From positions 1 to 64,000 of the forward strand of contig RWJK01001886.1 of the NCBI GenBank assembly GCA_004335835.1: 64,000 nt of DNA, in the 5' to 3' direction. The position numbers were made by a program, and so were the translations under genes. Each line of letters begins with the position of its first letter. Within the stretch, counting starts at the first letter, position 1. The stretch is from Scenedesmus sp. ARA3 (Eukaryota > Chlorophyta > Chlorophyceae > Sphaeropleales > Scenedesmaceae). Below are positions 47,971 to 61,656 of the stretch, in pieces. The notes beneath the pieces are model-generated. The model did not search any database. It was not told the DNA's origin and worked only from the letters and a program-made list of their open reading frames with translations.

Positions 47971-50900
47971 TGCATGCACCATATGGTGCACTGACCATCC
48001 CAGCATTGAAACGTTGGAACCTGGGTCTGTTGAGCACATGCGCTTTTACTGGAATGTGGAGGCAGCAGCAAAGCAAATCGAAAGAATGTTGAACGTATGG
48101 GAACTCAGCAGGAGCAGCATGGCATTTTCTTACGAGTGTGGGACGATCATGCTGTGTGTCAGCATCATACATGGCGTTTGGTGGAGTAGCTGCTGATTGC
48201 AGCAGCGCTTCTGTGTGGAAGTGCAAAAGTGCGTTGTTTGGGAGCCATACGTAATCATGAAGACTCTGGAGCGCACACCATTGTTGTGAGCATGTACTTC
48301 CTCACATGCGCTGCACGTGTGTGGCCGTAGCACAAGGCTGCCCTCTGCTATGCCTCCCTTTGCACCATGGTATGGCCATATGGCGGCCCCGTTGGAGCGT
48401 CAAGAGACTTTCTCAACCATTTGTGTCCTCAGGACAATCGAGTGTAGCAACCCCGCGGGGCGTTGAGTGTGTTTTTCTTGTTACCAGTAGCAGTACTAAT
48501 GCATAGCGGGTCAACACCTGCTCTGACCTGGTGTCCTGAAATATCCTAGAGAAACTTGGGACATGTGTATCATTGTACATGCAGGTGTTGTTAATCACCC
48601 ATCGCCCTTTGCACAATGGTGATCACATGACCTCACTTCTTCAACCTGCACGAGGGTTACAATGCATCATGCACGCATGCATGATTGGAGCCCCTGGGCG
48701 AGATGCAGATTCTCGTACAAGCAGGTGTGATAATTGTATCTCATGAGTTACATTTCTGATCAGATAGGAGTCCTCATCAAATGTTGTGCCAAGGTAGCCG
48801 TTGGTTTGGCATCATGCCAGGCTGAACAAACATCAACAAACCCCTGGCCAGGCGGTCTCACATAAGTACCTGATCAAAGCGTAAAAGTGTTTAGTCAAAG
48901 CAGCATCAGCCGTGCAAAAACACGCAAAACAGCGGTTCAGCAACCGTTGCTTGAAGCACGCAACAGAGGAGCACGCTCCTCTGTGGCAGTGGCACATCAT
49001 CACGGCAGCATGTATTCCATGCCTGTCTCAGCTGCAGCTGATGCAGCTGATCAGACCAGCTGTACAACCAGCTTCAAACAACAAGAATCTGCGGATGTGA
49101 GATGTTGGCGCATGAAGCGTCGGACGCTACAAGTGCATATGTTATGCAGCTTAAACGCCTTATGGCATGGCACGGCTATCATGGATCATCTGTTTGATCG
49201 CGTCCACATAGGATGCAGACAGCCGTGGTTACGCATGATCGCGTCCACATAGGATGCAGACAGCCGTGGCTACGCATGATCGCGTCCACATAGGATGCAG
49301 ACAGCCGTGGTTACGCGTGATCACAACCTCAATGTGGCGGCACATTGCTCACGGAGTGTAATTGGATGTGTGCTGTGATGCCCACCACAAGCCATCAGCT
49401 TTGCACCAGTGCTTTGTGCGACTCCCAATTAATGCGTTGTGGCTGACAGCGCATACACACACAACTGTTGGTAAGAGTTCTGGCAGATATGCCTCACTCT
49501 GCATGCAGGCAGCAGATGCTTTGACGTCTGCCACACCACCTATAATGTTCAGGCTGCAGCGCTGCTGCTGTTCATTATGTATCAAGGTCAACAACATGAC
49601 CCATGCAATGATGGCTGTGTCACGCAAGGAAACAAGTGGCAACCAGGAAACAGCAGCACAGCAGCACACAGCACAAGTTCTTACCATGCTGGACAGTAAC
49701 AGCAGCAGCAGCAGCAGCAGCAGCAGCGCTGCTGGGCAGCCCTGGCCATCTACCCACCAAGGTGCTTGCACACACAAAGAAGAGCATGCAACAGCTACGT
49801 ACCTTGCTTGTGCAGCACTGCCCAAGCAAGAAACTCACTGTGTTGTGTGCCGGTAGGCATACGCAAGTGTAGTGTGAAACAACGCATTTCCATTCACAGC
49901 ACATGTGCCTTGCCAGACACGCACCGCACGCTCATAAGGTACAGCACTCTATGCATACCGTATGTCAAGTATGACTCTCTATGCATACGTAGACGAAAGA
50001 GTGCTTCATCATCGTGTCAATACATCCAAATCAGTGCATATGTGTGTGCTGCATAGCCTCACAACACAAAAGGCCCACGCAGGAAGCGCCGTCGGCCCTG
50101 GAAAAGGACCACTGCATTGGATCGTCATGTGGAGCCTGTGGCCAGCAGTGTTTTAGGATCGCAGGAAACTACATTGAAAGGGAGGCAGACGTACTTGTGC
50201 CTCCACCACCTCAGATTCGGATCCTGTGTGTTACTGCTGATGCGGTACTGCACCCGGATGACTCCAGGCGGCAGCTGGGAAGACCAGGTTGTGGCCTGCA
50301 CCATGCACATGCCAAAATGCCAAATGCCCAAAGGCCCAACGATTCAGTCACACAACATTAGGCGCTGACTAGCACCTCTCAGTGTACACATGTAGTGAGT
50401 GCGAGTATCTGCAAGCTGTTATGCATGCATGGCGCATGCACAGTGCTGTAACAACAAGTTCAGGATAGTATGCCATCTTAATGGGCCATTGCAGCCTCTC
50501 GTTGCCTCCCATTCCTGTGTTTAGCAGTTATGCGGTACGTTAAAGTGAAGCTCAACTAGACATGACTGCCGGTCGGGGCAGGTTGCCCGGCATTAGCAGC
50601 CAACATGCGCTGATCAACACAGTCCTCATATAATGGGCACAATTGTTGCATCCAAAGATGCAGGACACACTTCCCTTTGCATGCACAGCATGCAGTACAC
50701 AGTTGACCCTGGGTGGCACACACATGCAAGGACACAACCACAGCAGCAATGCTGACAGCAATGCAGAGGCTGGAAAGCAGGTGACGTCAAATCACAAACA
50801 CCAACGTTTACGCTGGCAGGCAGTAACACACTCACACATAACTGGCAACACCGCAGGCACATGGTCAACCGGAAGCCGCACAGGGTGACCAGATCATTGC

Positions 50901-51035
50901 GGCACCAGCACAACATTGTGCTGTGTCACCCGTTGGTGGCAGTGCACCCCCCCCCCTCTCCCGCCGCCTTTCCCAAAAAGGGCATGCGCCACTTGCTCCA
51001 GGATCAGGAGCAGCATCTGATGCATCGATGATTAA
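47971..51035. other. Intergenic region, no confident gene
   Basis: No gene was found on either strand. It contains a 41-base repeat in three copies (49196-49318), a short CAG run (about 49701-49727) and a C run (50947-50956). Confidence 0.5.
49196..49318. repeat. 41-base direct repeat, three copies
   Basis: Units start at 49196, 49237 and 49278 with GATCGCGTCCACATAGGATG and differ by one or two bases. There are no spacers, so this is a minisatellite and not a CRISPR array. Confidence 0.92.
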
Positions 51036-54000
51036 TCACTTGCCGCACGCGCTCAGCGGCAGGTTCCTGTAACTTGCAAAGTCCACAATGCCGTGGTAGA
51101 CACTGCTGCAGCTGCAGCCAGCGGTCACGTTGAACTCAACTGTGGAGACACCATCGATCACGGTGCTGTTGTAGCCTTCTGGCAGTCCTGGCTGGCCAGA
51201 TTTGGCCCTGACGCTGACCCAGCGGGGGCTGCCGGGGCATGTGGGTGAAGATGTAGGTGCTGCGCAGGACACAAAGTAGCGCCGCTCAGACGACCTGCAG
51301 CAAAAAGCGCGGCCACAAAGAGTGTGGTGAGTTTGCACCACACTAGACACAAATGAGCGCCGCTCAGACGACCTGCAGCAGGCACAGTCAGGGAGTTCAG
51401 CAACAGGTCAGCCAAGGTCAGGTAGAGGGTGGAGCCCAGAGGCGCCACCCCTGGCCACACACACCTTCTTAGCCTTAACTTACCCAGGAGCTGCAGAGCT
51501 GCCTGGGTAGTCACTCACCCACTCACTCACTCACTCAGCCAGGGAGTTCAACGAATGCAAGAGCAGATGTGTGCAAACTGTGCAAGGAGTGCAGCTGTGC
51601 TCTTGCAGTCCACCGCAGCTGCAGGTGCCTGCACCTGACAGTGGTGCATTATAAGGTGCATGGCGACGCATGGCAAAAGCGTAGCAAACCATGGCACAAG
51701 CATGGCAGGTTTGTCGTCACCCGTTGCTACTTGCTGCCAACTCACCTAAATGCAGCGGGTGTAGCAATTTTGAAGTGCACCTTGTTGGCAGCAGCACCGT
51801 CTGGGCAGGACACATTCACGCTGCCAACCTCAACAGCATCGCTGCAGCTGTTGCTTTTCTGAGCAAGGAACAGCTTGCCGGAGCCCGGGCCTTGGTTGGA
51901 GTAGCCGGAGGCAGTAACAGCCTTTGCGCACTGCTCCCCCGTGGCGCCTGGTCTTGAGTGCTGAAAGCAGGTGGGCTTGCTGCTGCTGCTGCTGCTGCTG
52001 CTGCTGTCAGCCTTTGCGTAGCTGCTGCCGGTTGTGCAGCAGAGCACCGACACGTTGGCCTTAGCAGAGCCTGCGAGGGGGCAGGGGTTGAACACAGATG
52101 ACGCTCAATATACACACACGCTTGGAGCATCAGCAACGCCCCTCGTTCTGTTAACAGTTACTGACTGCTAACCTGCATCCGTGGGTGGAGGATGTTGACA
52201 AAGCACATTTGAGGCGGTGACAGCACATGTGATTGAGCATGAGCTACAGCTGGTGCTTACACAGCTGTTTGAAATGCCAAGCTTTTGAAGATCAGGTAAG
52301 GGCTCAAAGACAGATTGTGATGCAGCGTCGCAGGTGCACATGTTGATGTGAACATCTGTACTGCGGCTTCTGGCACACTGAGCAAGCGTGATGCGTCATG
52401 AAGCATCTGCTATCGCTGCTGCTGCTGCTGCGGCGGCGGCTGCTGAAGACCCCGTTGGCCATAAGCACAGCTGGCAGGGTGCATGTGTCAGGCACCTGAT
52501 CACCTGTGGTGTTGTTGAGATGCGACCCAGTTACAAAAAGCTGGAACAAGCAACCATGGACTTACCTTGCGCTGTCCCGCAGCCCTTCGGGCTTGCTGTC
52601 ATGTTGAGCTGCACAGGCACAGCTGGTGTTGTTGGGATGTTCACTTGGTTACAAAGCGCTGGACCGTGAACTCACCTTGTATGTTTCCGCAGCCCTCCGG
52701 GCTTGCTGTCATGTTGAGCTCCACAGGCACCGGCGTGGTGTTGGTTGAGGTGTTATTTTATTACAATGCGCTGGATCAAGCCACCATGAACTCACCTTGT
52801 ATGTTTCCGCATCCCTCAGGGCTTGCTGTCATGTTGAGCTCCACAGGCACTGGCACGCCTGGCGCAAACGCCCCGCTGCACGTCACAATGACAATGCCGT
52901 TTGCTTTGCTGGGATCTGCATCAGCAGCAGCAGCAGCAGCAGCAGGAACAGCGGCACAGACAATGAAAAGGACAGCTGAGCCCGGACTGGTGTGCATACT
53001 GTCAGAGCTGTGAACACTAGCTGTGTGTAGCTCTTTGATAGCAGCAGTGCAGCTGTGAAGGTAGTGCCAAATTATCCCACTACATGCAAACTGAGGTGTC
53101 AGCATGCAAAGCCATGCACTGCAATCGACGGTGCAACAGCAATTCAACCCGTGAGCATGGCAGCTGCATTCCTCCTTGCAAGCAGCTTGTGCATAACCAC
53201 ACCGCCTGCCCCAGCAGAGACGCTCACGGTATGTGACCTTTGTGGTACAGGCTGGGCCGACTTGTGCAGCAACCTCAAAGTCCTGCCCAATCAGCATCCC
53301 ATTCACTTTGTATCTGGACACTGCCACAGCAGGCTTCCCGCCACACCCCGGCTGCGGCTGCCTGCCCAGGCGCACTGTGATTGTGGGGCGCGGCGCAGTC
53401 GTGATGTTGGTGGTTGAGGCAGTTATCGACTGCGCGCCGCTGCAAGTGAAGTTGGCAGTGAGCTGCAGGCGCAGAGCAGGCAGCAGCAGCAGCAACAGCA
53501 ACAGCAACAGACTCGTGCATTAGCACATCGGCAGCTCGCAGCTCAACGCACTGGCAGCACATAAGTAACATACGTAGATTCAGTGACTTCTGGCGTGCAG
53601 CAATGCACATAATGCAACCGCGGCCGCCGCAAGAGTTGGACCTCAAGCTGCTCTGGCAGCGGCGTGCTGTTCTTATTTTTTATTTTTTGAAATAACTTTT
53701 GTTAGTTGAGCAGGCTAAGCAGCTACGGAAGGCTCACCAGTAGCTCAGCTGTTGCTGCCTCAGTGAAGGCGCTTCCATCGTCCTTCTGGCAGGTGACAGT
53801 CACAACGGTGCCTGTGGCGTTGCCAGGGAGCACAGCTGCGGCAGCAAAGTCAGGCATTCAGCACAGCAGCAGCATTGGCAGAAGCAGAGTCAGATGTGCA
53901 TGTGGCGTATGCACACTGATGCCTGTGGCGTTGCCAGGGAGCACCNNNNNNNNNNNNNNNNNNNNNNNNNNNNNNNNNNNNNNNNNNNNNNNNNNNNNNN

Positions 54001-55627
54001 NNNNNNNNNNNNNNNNNNNNNNNNNNNNNNNNNNNNNNNNNNNNNNNNNNNNNNNNNNNNNNNNNNNNNNNNNNNNNNNNNNNNNNNNNNNNNNNNNNNN
54101 NNNNNNNNNNNNNNAACAAAGTCAGGCATTCAGCACACCAGCGGCATTGGCAGGAGCAGAGTCAGATGTGCATGTGGCGTGTGCACACTGACGCCTGTGG
54201 TGTTGCCTGGGAGCACAGCTGCCGCAACAAAGGCAGGCATTCAGCACAGCAGCGGCATCGGCACAAGCAGAGTCAGATGAGCAGGTGACAGTTACAACGG
54301 TGCCTGTGGCGTTGCCTAGGAGCAGCGCTGCGGCAGCAAGAGTGGCAGACATCACAGCAGCGGCATTGGCACAAGCAGAGTCAGATGTGCATGTGGCGTG
54401 TGCACAACGGTGCCTGTGGCGTTGCCAGGGAGCAGCGCTGCGGCAACAACGTCAGGCATTCAGCACAGCAGCGGCATTGGCACAAGCAGTCAGGTTTGCA
54501 TGTTGTACATGTGTGTGCACTTTGGTGCCAGTGGCGTTGCCTGGGTGCACAGCTGCGGCAGCCACACCAGACATAACAGCACAACAGCAGCAGCACTAGG
54601 AGAGCTCTGAAAAGGAGCAGCAACAAAAGCAGATCCTCCAGAAATGGCAGCAGCAACGTCAGGCTGCTGCTTAAAGGCTGCCAGCACGCTTCAGCCTGCT
54701 GCCTGGAACAGCAGCTGTCCCTTGCCATGCAATAATGATTGACGAGATAAACTCGCACTTTCATCTTTCAGGATCACAGGCGCTAATGCTGCACAATGTG
54801 GCGCCACACTCGCTTTTGATTATTTACACCTCGTTGGCTGTGTAATGTTGGACCTGGCATACTTGACATCATGCTCACCTGGCGTGACACTGCATGCAGT
54901 GGTGTTGCTGCCAGTGATCCTTGCAGCAAGAATAGAGTTGCCCTCAGCGGAGCTGCAAGCAACACCACCGACAAGTGCAGTCGGCACGGCCAGTCAAAGG
55001 GGTCATGTGAATGGGCATGAGCATGTGCCTGCTGCACACGCACATGCTGTCAACAGCTGCAGTCCAAGCTTCAAATTTGTCGTGTCACTGATGTGCCTGC
55101 GCGGCGGCTGCTGCTGCTGCAAAGCTGAAAGTCACATTGTGGGCAGCCCCGCAATGCACAGCGCAGGCTGTGCCAGGGGCTGCCTGCAGCACACATGCCT
55201 TGCTTTGTCCACTGTAACAGGCCCCGTCCTGACAGCATTCACAGTGCTTGGCATGAACCACATGCTAGAGATGCCCTGCTGATCTGATCTGGTATGACCT
55301 GATCTGATCTGATCTGATCTCATCTGATCTGATCTGACGTGATCTGATCTGATTTGACTTGATCTGGTCTCTGCGCTGAATGTTACGCTGTGCATTCAGC
55401 GCAACATGGGCTTGAGCAAGGCAGGCTGTGCTACAGCCTGAATCTAGCTCTGCACAATGCAGCCAGGCCTTACCTGGTAGCAATGTATTTGAAAGTGGCA
55501 TACAGCGTGTTCACTCCACCGCAGACTGTCACCTTGGACTTGCTGCTGCTGTGCTGTGCGCTGATGATGCCGGCGCTGCTGTTGGCTGGTGTGTTTGGCA
55601 TCAGCTGCACCAGGCAGCTGTCTGTGA

Positions 55628-55686
<59 letters not shown>

Positions 55687-57649
55687 AGCGATCTGAAGCA
55701 GGCCAGAACAGGTGAGAGTCAGCTGCCGTTGGGGTGTGCGGCTGCAGTATGTGCAGCCTACAAACAGTTCTGCCAGGCGCATTGTGAATACAAGGCAACC
55801 AGGCGAGTGCTGAAGTTACAAGTTCTACAGCATCCCCGGCTTACTCTGGCGTGTGTAAATCAAGGAAGAGGGTTAGTGAGCCGAGAATCACGTCACTGTA
55901 ATGTCGTGACATAACCCCCCACCACTGGATGTGCACACAGAGCAAAATCCGTGAATGTAATGCAGTGACAGTGTGCCTCACCTCTGCCCGCAGAGGCCCC
56001 CAAGGGCCGGCCAGTGCTGTCACTCACAGCCAGTGACATCTGCAAAAAACACCAGCCGCAACAGTTGTTGGTTTGTCGTGCACAGTCTGTGCGGGTGATG
56101 ATGCAAAATAAGCATTAGCAGGCAGGGGGTTGCTCAGCATGGTCCCAGCATGGATGCTGTGGTGTGATGCATGAGTGTGTGCATGGTTGGTGTGCCCTAC
56201 GCTGACCTTGATCCTGTTCACATCTCAGCAGCAGTGTGGTTCTGGGTTGCGCAGTGCAACGCGTAGTAGGATAGGAATGAGTTGTTGCGATAGAGCTCTC
56301 AGGCCCACACAAGGCCTGTCCTTGTCCTTCTCTATCTACGCACAAAAGAGCATAGGCTCAAGCAGGTTTGCCTGCTTCTGATGCGTAGGACTTGTAACTT
56401 GTAACTAGCGCAAAGCATGGTGTGATCTGGAACGCTTGCCTGCGAGATGCAGAACTCGGACACCAGCTTTTCTCTCGCCAAGGCCTGGCCTAGCGTGATC
56501 AGATAGCTCATAGCTGAGGGTGTGTTTATGGCAGCATCCAGCACAGCCTCTGCTGTCTTAGCCACAAAGCCCTGGCCAAGCAACACCTGCAGGGCAGCCA
56601 CAGCAGCGGTCCAGTGATGTTTAGGGACATGATGTTTCAGATATGAGGTGTGCTGGTTTGTGTTTCCAGCAGGTCAAAGTCAATGCCCCTGCCAACTGAC
56701 AGCTGCATGGCACAACATAGCACAGCTGTTATTTGATGTTTTCAAGCAGACCGCGACAGCTGCGTGGCAGGCACAACATAGAGCCGGTCATTTGATGTGA
56801 TCAAGCAGACCGCTACAGCTGTCTGGCAGGCTCAACATAGCACAGCGGTTCTTTGATGTGATTAAGCAGACAGCTGCATGTAGGCACAGCAGCAGGTCAG
56901 CACAGGTGTCAAGGAGTGTGCTTGGCGCATGAGGGTAGGTGCCCAGCGGTAGCCATTCCGCACAAAATGCAATGCAACATGCAAGTATGCAATGCAGAAA
57001 GTGCAAAAGATGCACCTGAGCCACGCCTAAGCCGCCGCAGCCCACTGTGCTATGTTGTGCCTGCCATGCAGCCGTTGCTGTCTGCTTGATCACATCATAT
57101 AACCGCTGTGCTATGTTGTGCCTGCCATGCCGCGGCAGCCCACAACACCCAGGCTTCACCTGCACACCAACCACCACCGCGTCCATGCCGCCATGATGCA
57201 GTGCAAGCTGCCCGCTGCTGCCGCTGCTGCTGCCTCTGTGCCTCACCTGCACGCCCACCACCACCTCATCTTTGCCGCCATGCTCCACCAGCCACCACTC
57301 CGCTCATGTTCCGTCACCAGTAGATGCAATAACACAATTGCAGCACAAAACCTCCCTCACCTGCACGCCCACCACAACCTCATCCATGCCGCCATGCTCC
57401 ACCAGCCACCACTCCGCTTATGTTCCGTCGCCAGAAGATGTGACAGAACGATTGTAGCACACTCAGCACCCTCTCTCACCTGTACGCCCACCCTCACCCC
57501 ATCCATGCCCCCGTGCTCCACCAGCCTCTGTGAGGCCTGCCACAGCCCACAACACCCAGGCGTCCTGCACACCAACCACCACCGCGTCCATGCCGCCATG
57601 ATGCAGTGCGAGCTGCAAGCTGCTGCTGCTGCCGCTGCTGCCGCTGCTG

Positions 57650-57702
<53 letters not shown>

Positions 57703-58968
57703 GCCTCACCTGCAAGCCCACCACTACCTCATCCATACCCCCGTGTTCCACCAGCCACCACTTTGCCAATATCCTTTGCCAGAAGATGCGACAAAACAAA
57801 TGTCGCACACTCAACACCCTCTCTCACCTGCACGCCCACCACCACCTCATCCATGCCCCCGTGCTCCACCAGCCACCACTCCGCTCATGTTCCGTTGCCA
57901 GTAGATGCAACATAACGATTGAAGCACAAAACCTCTCTCACCTGCACGCCCACCACCACCTCATCCATGCCGCCATGCTCCACCAGCCGCTGCGAGGCGG
58001 CACGCCGCCTTTGCGTGTTGGAGGTCGACTGGCTGATCCAGGCATCTTGCACTGAGATGTTGAGCACGCACAGGGCAGGGTTGTACAGAGCGACTGCATG
58101 CATAGGCACAGCCGACAGGGCAACAGGCAACAACAATGAACACAATGAAAAGGCAACAGTTCCTTCAGACTGATGTGACGCATGGAGTGACATCCGCCGC
58201 TGTTTGTGCTACCTGAGTGTGATAATCAGAGGATGGAAAACAGTCAAGTGCAGCCACTGACTTGATGTGGATCTAGATGATACCTGGATAAAGTCTTACG
58301 CTGCCTGCTGTACTTGACTGTGCAACAGACCAGCTGCAGCCCGCATCTTGGGGCAGCAAGCAGCGCGAGCTCAATGCTGCTGCTTCTGCTGCTGCTGCCG
58401 GTGTGTGCATGCAGTCCTTCACTATGCTGCTGCCCCACTCACAGTCTTTCTGCCGCTGCATCAGCACGTTGTTGGCCATGGTCAGTGCCGCCCCGCTGTG
58501 GATGTCTTCAATCAGGGAGATCATGTTATGGCCGAGACCTGTTGCGCGCACATGGAGGTGGCAGGCAGCAGCATGCAAGATAACTGTCGACACAGAGTAG
58601 CACATCACCATCAGCTGTTGAGGATCTTGTGTGCACAAGTGCCGAGACAGAAGGCATGTGGAAAGGTGGAAGGCATGCATTGCATGCCACTATGAGCCTG
58701 ACATTGGCTGCTGACTAGCTGGCTGCCGCCTCCTGCTGCGTGAAGTATGGCTCCCTGCCCAAATGAGCCCGTGCTTGCAAAATGTACCGCCGCCAAATAT
58801 CTGTCATACTCAACGTAACAACAGGTGGTTCTTCATGCAACGTAATGCAATGTGCGGCTGCCTGCAACAGGGCCAGATGTCATGCAGCACACAGTATGCA
58901 TGTCAGTGGCGTGTGTAGCATGCAGAGCACCCACCTTGGACATTGAAGTAGTAGATCTTCGATGCTGC

Positions 58969-59003
<35 letters not shown>

Positions 59004-59357
59004 GCAACAAAAACAGCAGCAGCAGCAGCAGCAGGTCAACATCAAGTATGGCAGGTGTCACCCTTTGTGGCGCAGCAACAACAACCCCGTTACTGAACAT
59101 AACTGCTGGGATGTCCTAGAGAGTTGCAAGAGTGCGCGCACTGTTGCTATGCGTGGCTGAAAGAAAGTATGTGTTATGCTCAGCGCACTCAGCAGGTAGT
59201 GCTGCAGGCCAAGAACCCTGTGCTGTATGATGGGGGCGGCTGAAGAACAGCAGCCACGCTGCAGCTCTGCAGCAACGCTTCTTACCAGTGCCAGCACAAC
59301 TGCCACGGGAGTAAACCCAGGTGCCTGCAGCTCAGAAGCAGCAGCAGCCAGCAGCAG

Positions 59358-59393
<36 letters not shown>

Positions 59394-61080
59394 TTGCAAA
59401 GCAAGTTTAGTGGTAACTTACTTCCGACAAGTCAGCCACATAATGCTGAGCAAGCCGCGTCAGCACACCTCAAAACTATCAAATTACACCTCGCAGGCAA
59501 ACTTGCATGCGCGTCAGCTGCTGCTGCATCAGCCGAAGTGTGTTCTTTGTCTTGTTCTTCTTCTTCTGCTGCTGCTGCTGCTGCTTTCCCCTGCTTGGCC
59601 GGCTACTGCTGAACCCCTAGCACCTGATGTGAACAGCTACACATGAAGGTGTGCGAATGCGAGCAGCGAGTCACCCTGCCAGAGCAGGTGAAGGTGTGCT
59701 GTTGCAGCTACGGCATAGGCATGATTTGCAGCCGCTGCATGCGCACCAAAGTCACAGATGGCCGTTGTGGGGTCTGGCGCGTTGGTGCCGTTGCATCCTG
59801 CAGTGCACGCCGCGCCATGGGCAGTGGGCAGCTGGCAGGACCACAGTGCATCAGGGTCTAGCTGGGGCTTGGGGTTGGAGGGGCAGCCTGCATAAGTGCG
59901 GCAGGCGCATTGTCAGGTAAGAGTCCAGCAGCAGTCACAGATTGGAAGTCGCACAAGTGCCCTGCAGGGTGTATATACACTGCAACAGGGTCTAGCTGGG
60001 GCTTGGGGTTGCTGGCACAACCTGCATAAGTGTGGCAGGCGCGGTGACGTCAACTTTTGCAGCCCATTCAAAGCAGGACCACAGTGCATCAAAGCAGGAC
60101 CACAGTGCATCAGGATCTAGCTGGGGCTTGGGGTTGGCGAGGCACCCTGCAGCAGCACGGCGGGCGCACGTTCTGCAGCAGATCAGAGCAGCGAGCTGAT
60201 GCAGACAGCGAGGCAAGTATACAAAAGACACAAAACGAACCAGCACGGCCTTTTGCCTCCCAACACACAGCCAGAGACACCAGCTGTCTGCGATGCACAT
60301 GCTGCTGCCAGCTCACCAGCAGGCGTGCATGTGTGATGGAGGCAAGTGTGAGGGTTGAAAATGTCACTCTCTGTTCTTTCATCACCAACACCACCAACAG
60401 ATGACTGTCCTGCGCATGCTGCTGCCAGCTCACCTGCAGGCGTGCATGTGATGGATGTTGTCGGCTGCACCCAGTTTCCTGCAGGCACAACAGCAGCAAA
60501 GTGCAGCAAGCAACGGGTGAGGCACAGATGGCTGCAGGAACTGCTACATATATCGATATCACTACATTAGGCAGTAAGCAGCCCTGCAAACAGTTTCTTG
60601 CGAGCCCAGCAGCAAAGTGCAGCGGTTAGCAGGTGAGGCGTAGATGGCTGCAGGTGTTGCTTTGTCATGATGCTTGGCAAGCAGTCAACAGCCTTGCACA
60701 TAGCACTGCTGACTCAACTCCAAACGTGCAGTAAGCGCCGCATTGTCAGCAAGCATGCAGCGGCTGGCCGTAACATACTGTTTCAGCTGCCAGCATAACC
60801 CGGAAGCGGGCACACTGCGCAAGCATTGCTGTGCAGACCGGCTCAGTTGCAGCTGATGCAGCACATGCATCATAAACAGCACAGCAGCAGGCACATGCCC
60901 ACCATTGAAGCACCACGCTGTGATGGCGCCTGTCCTGTTGTATCCTGGTTCGCAGCTGGCTGTGCAGGCTGCTGCATGTGACACAGGAGCCTGGCAATCC
61001 CACTCGCCACCAGCAGGCAGCCAAAGCAACGGTGGCGGCTGCCGGCAGGGGTCAGTGCCTGCAGGCAAGCAGCAGCAGGC

Positions 61081-61131
<51 letters not shown>

Positions 61132-61609
61132 ACCGCCTTGATGAAACTGGTGAGTAGACTCATCAGCGCCGGCCTACAGCAGGCAGCAGTGTGCCAGTGT
61201 CATCCCAACATCCAAATGGAAAGACAACATCCAAATAGAAAGACAACATCGGAATGGAAAGGATGCTCAGCAGACCTGACACCTTGCTGTCATGATGTGA
61301 ACACGCAAGGCAGCAATGTTTACGTTCCAACAAAGCACACATCCTGACAGCGTGCATACCACAACGTAAATACCACCAGCTGCTGCCTGGCGTGACATGC
61401 CCGGCTGTGCTGCCATACCTGCTTGCAAGCAATTGCACAGAAAGTGTGACGCAGTGCTCACCAAGGATACAGGTCATATCGCCTGTTGGCTGCTCCCACA
61501 GGCCGTCCAGGCATGCAGCCGTGCGAGTTGTTCTTGCCACGTTGACGTACCCAGGTGCACAAGCAGCCTGGCATGTGGTGCCGCTGAGAGTGGCTTGGCC
61601 ACAGGCCCT

Positions 61610-61656
<47 letters not shown>

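Noticed and set aside
53706..54191. Open frame through the N run
   Set aside because: Translation across unknown bases is meaningless; it overlaps an acceptor array on the other strand.
57118..57915. Plus-strand 265-codon open frame with His/Pro/Thr repeats
   Set aside because: It is the reverse complement of the donor array of the minus-strand secreted-protein gene and has no family features.
58611..58800. Extra exon in the secreted-protein gene (open frame with AAVHFASTGSFGQGAILH)
   Set aside because: It looks protein-like, but the phases of the flanking exons 58964-58935 and 58538-58443 join directly without it, and its own 5' border gives a stop in the required phase.
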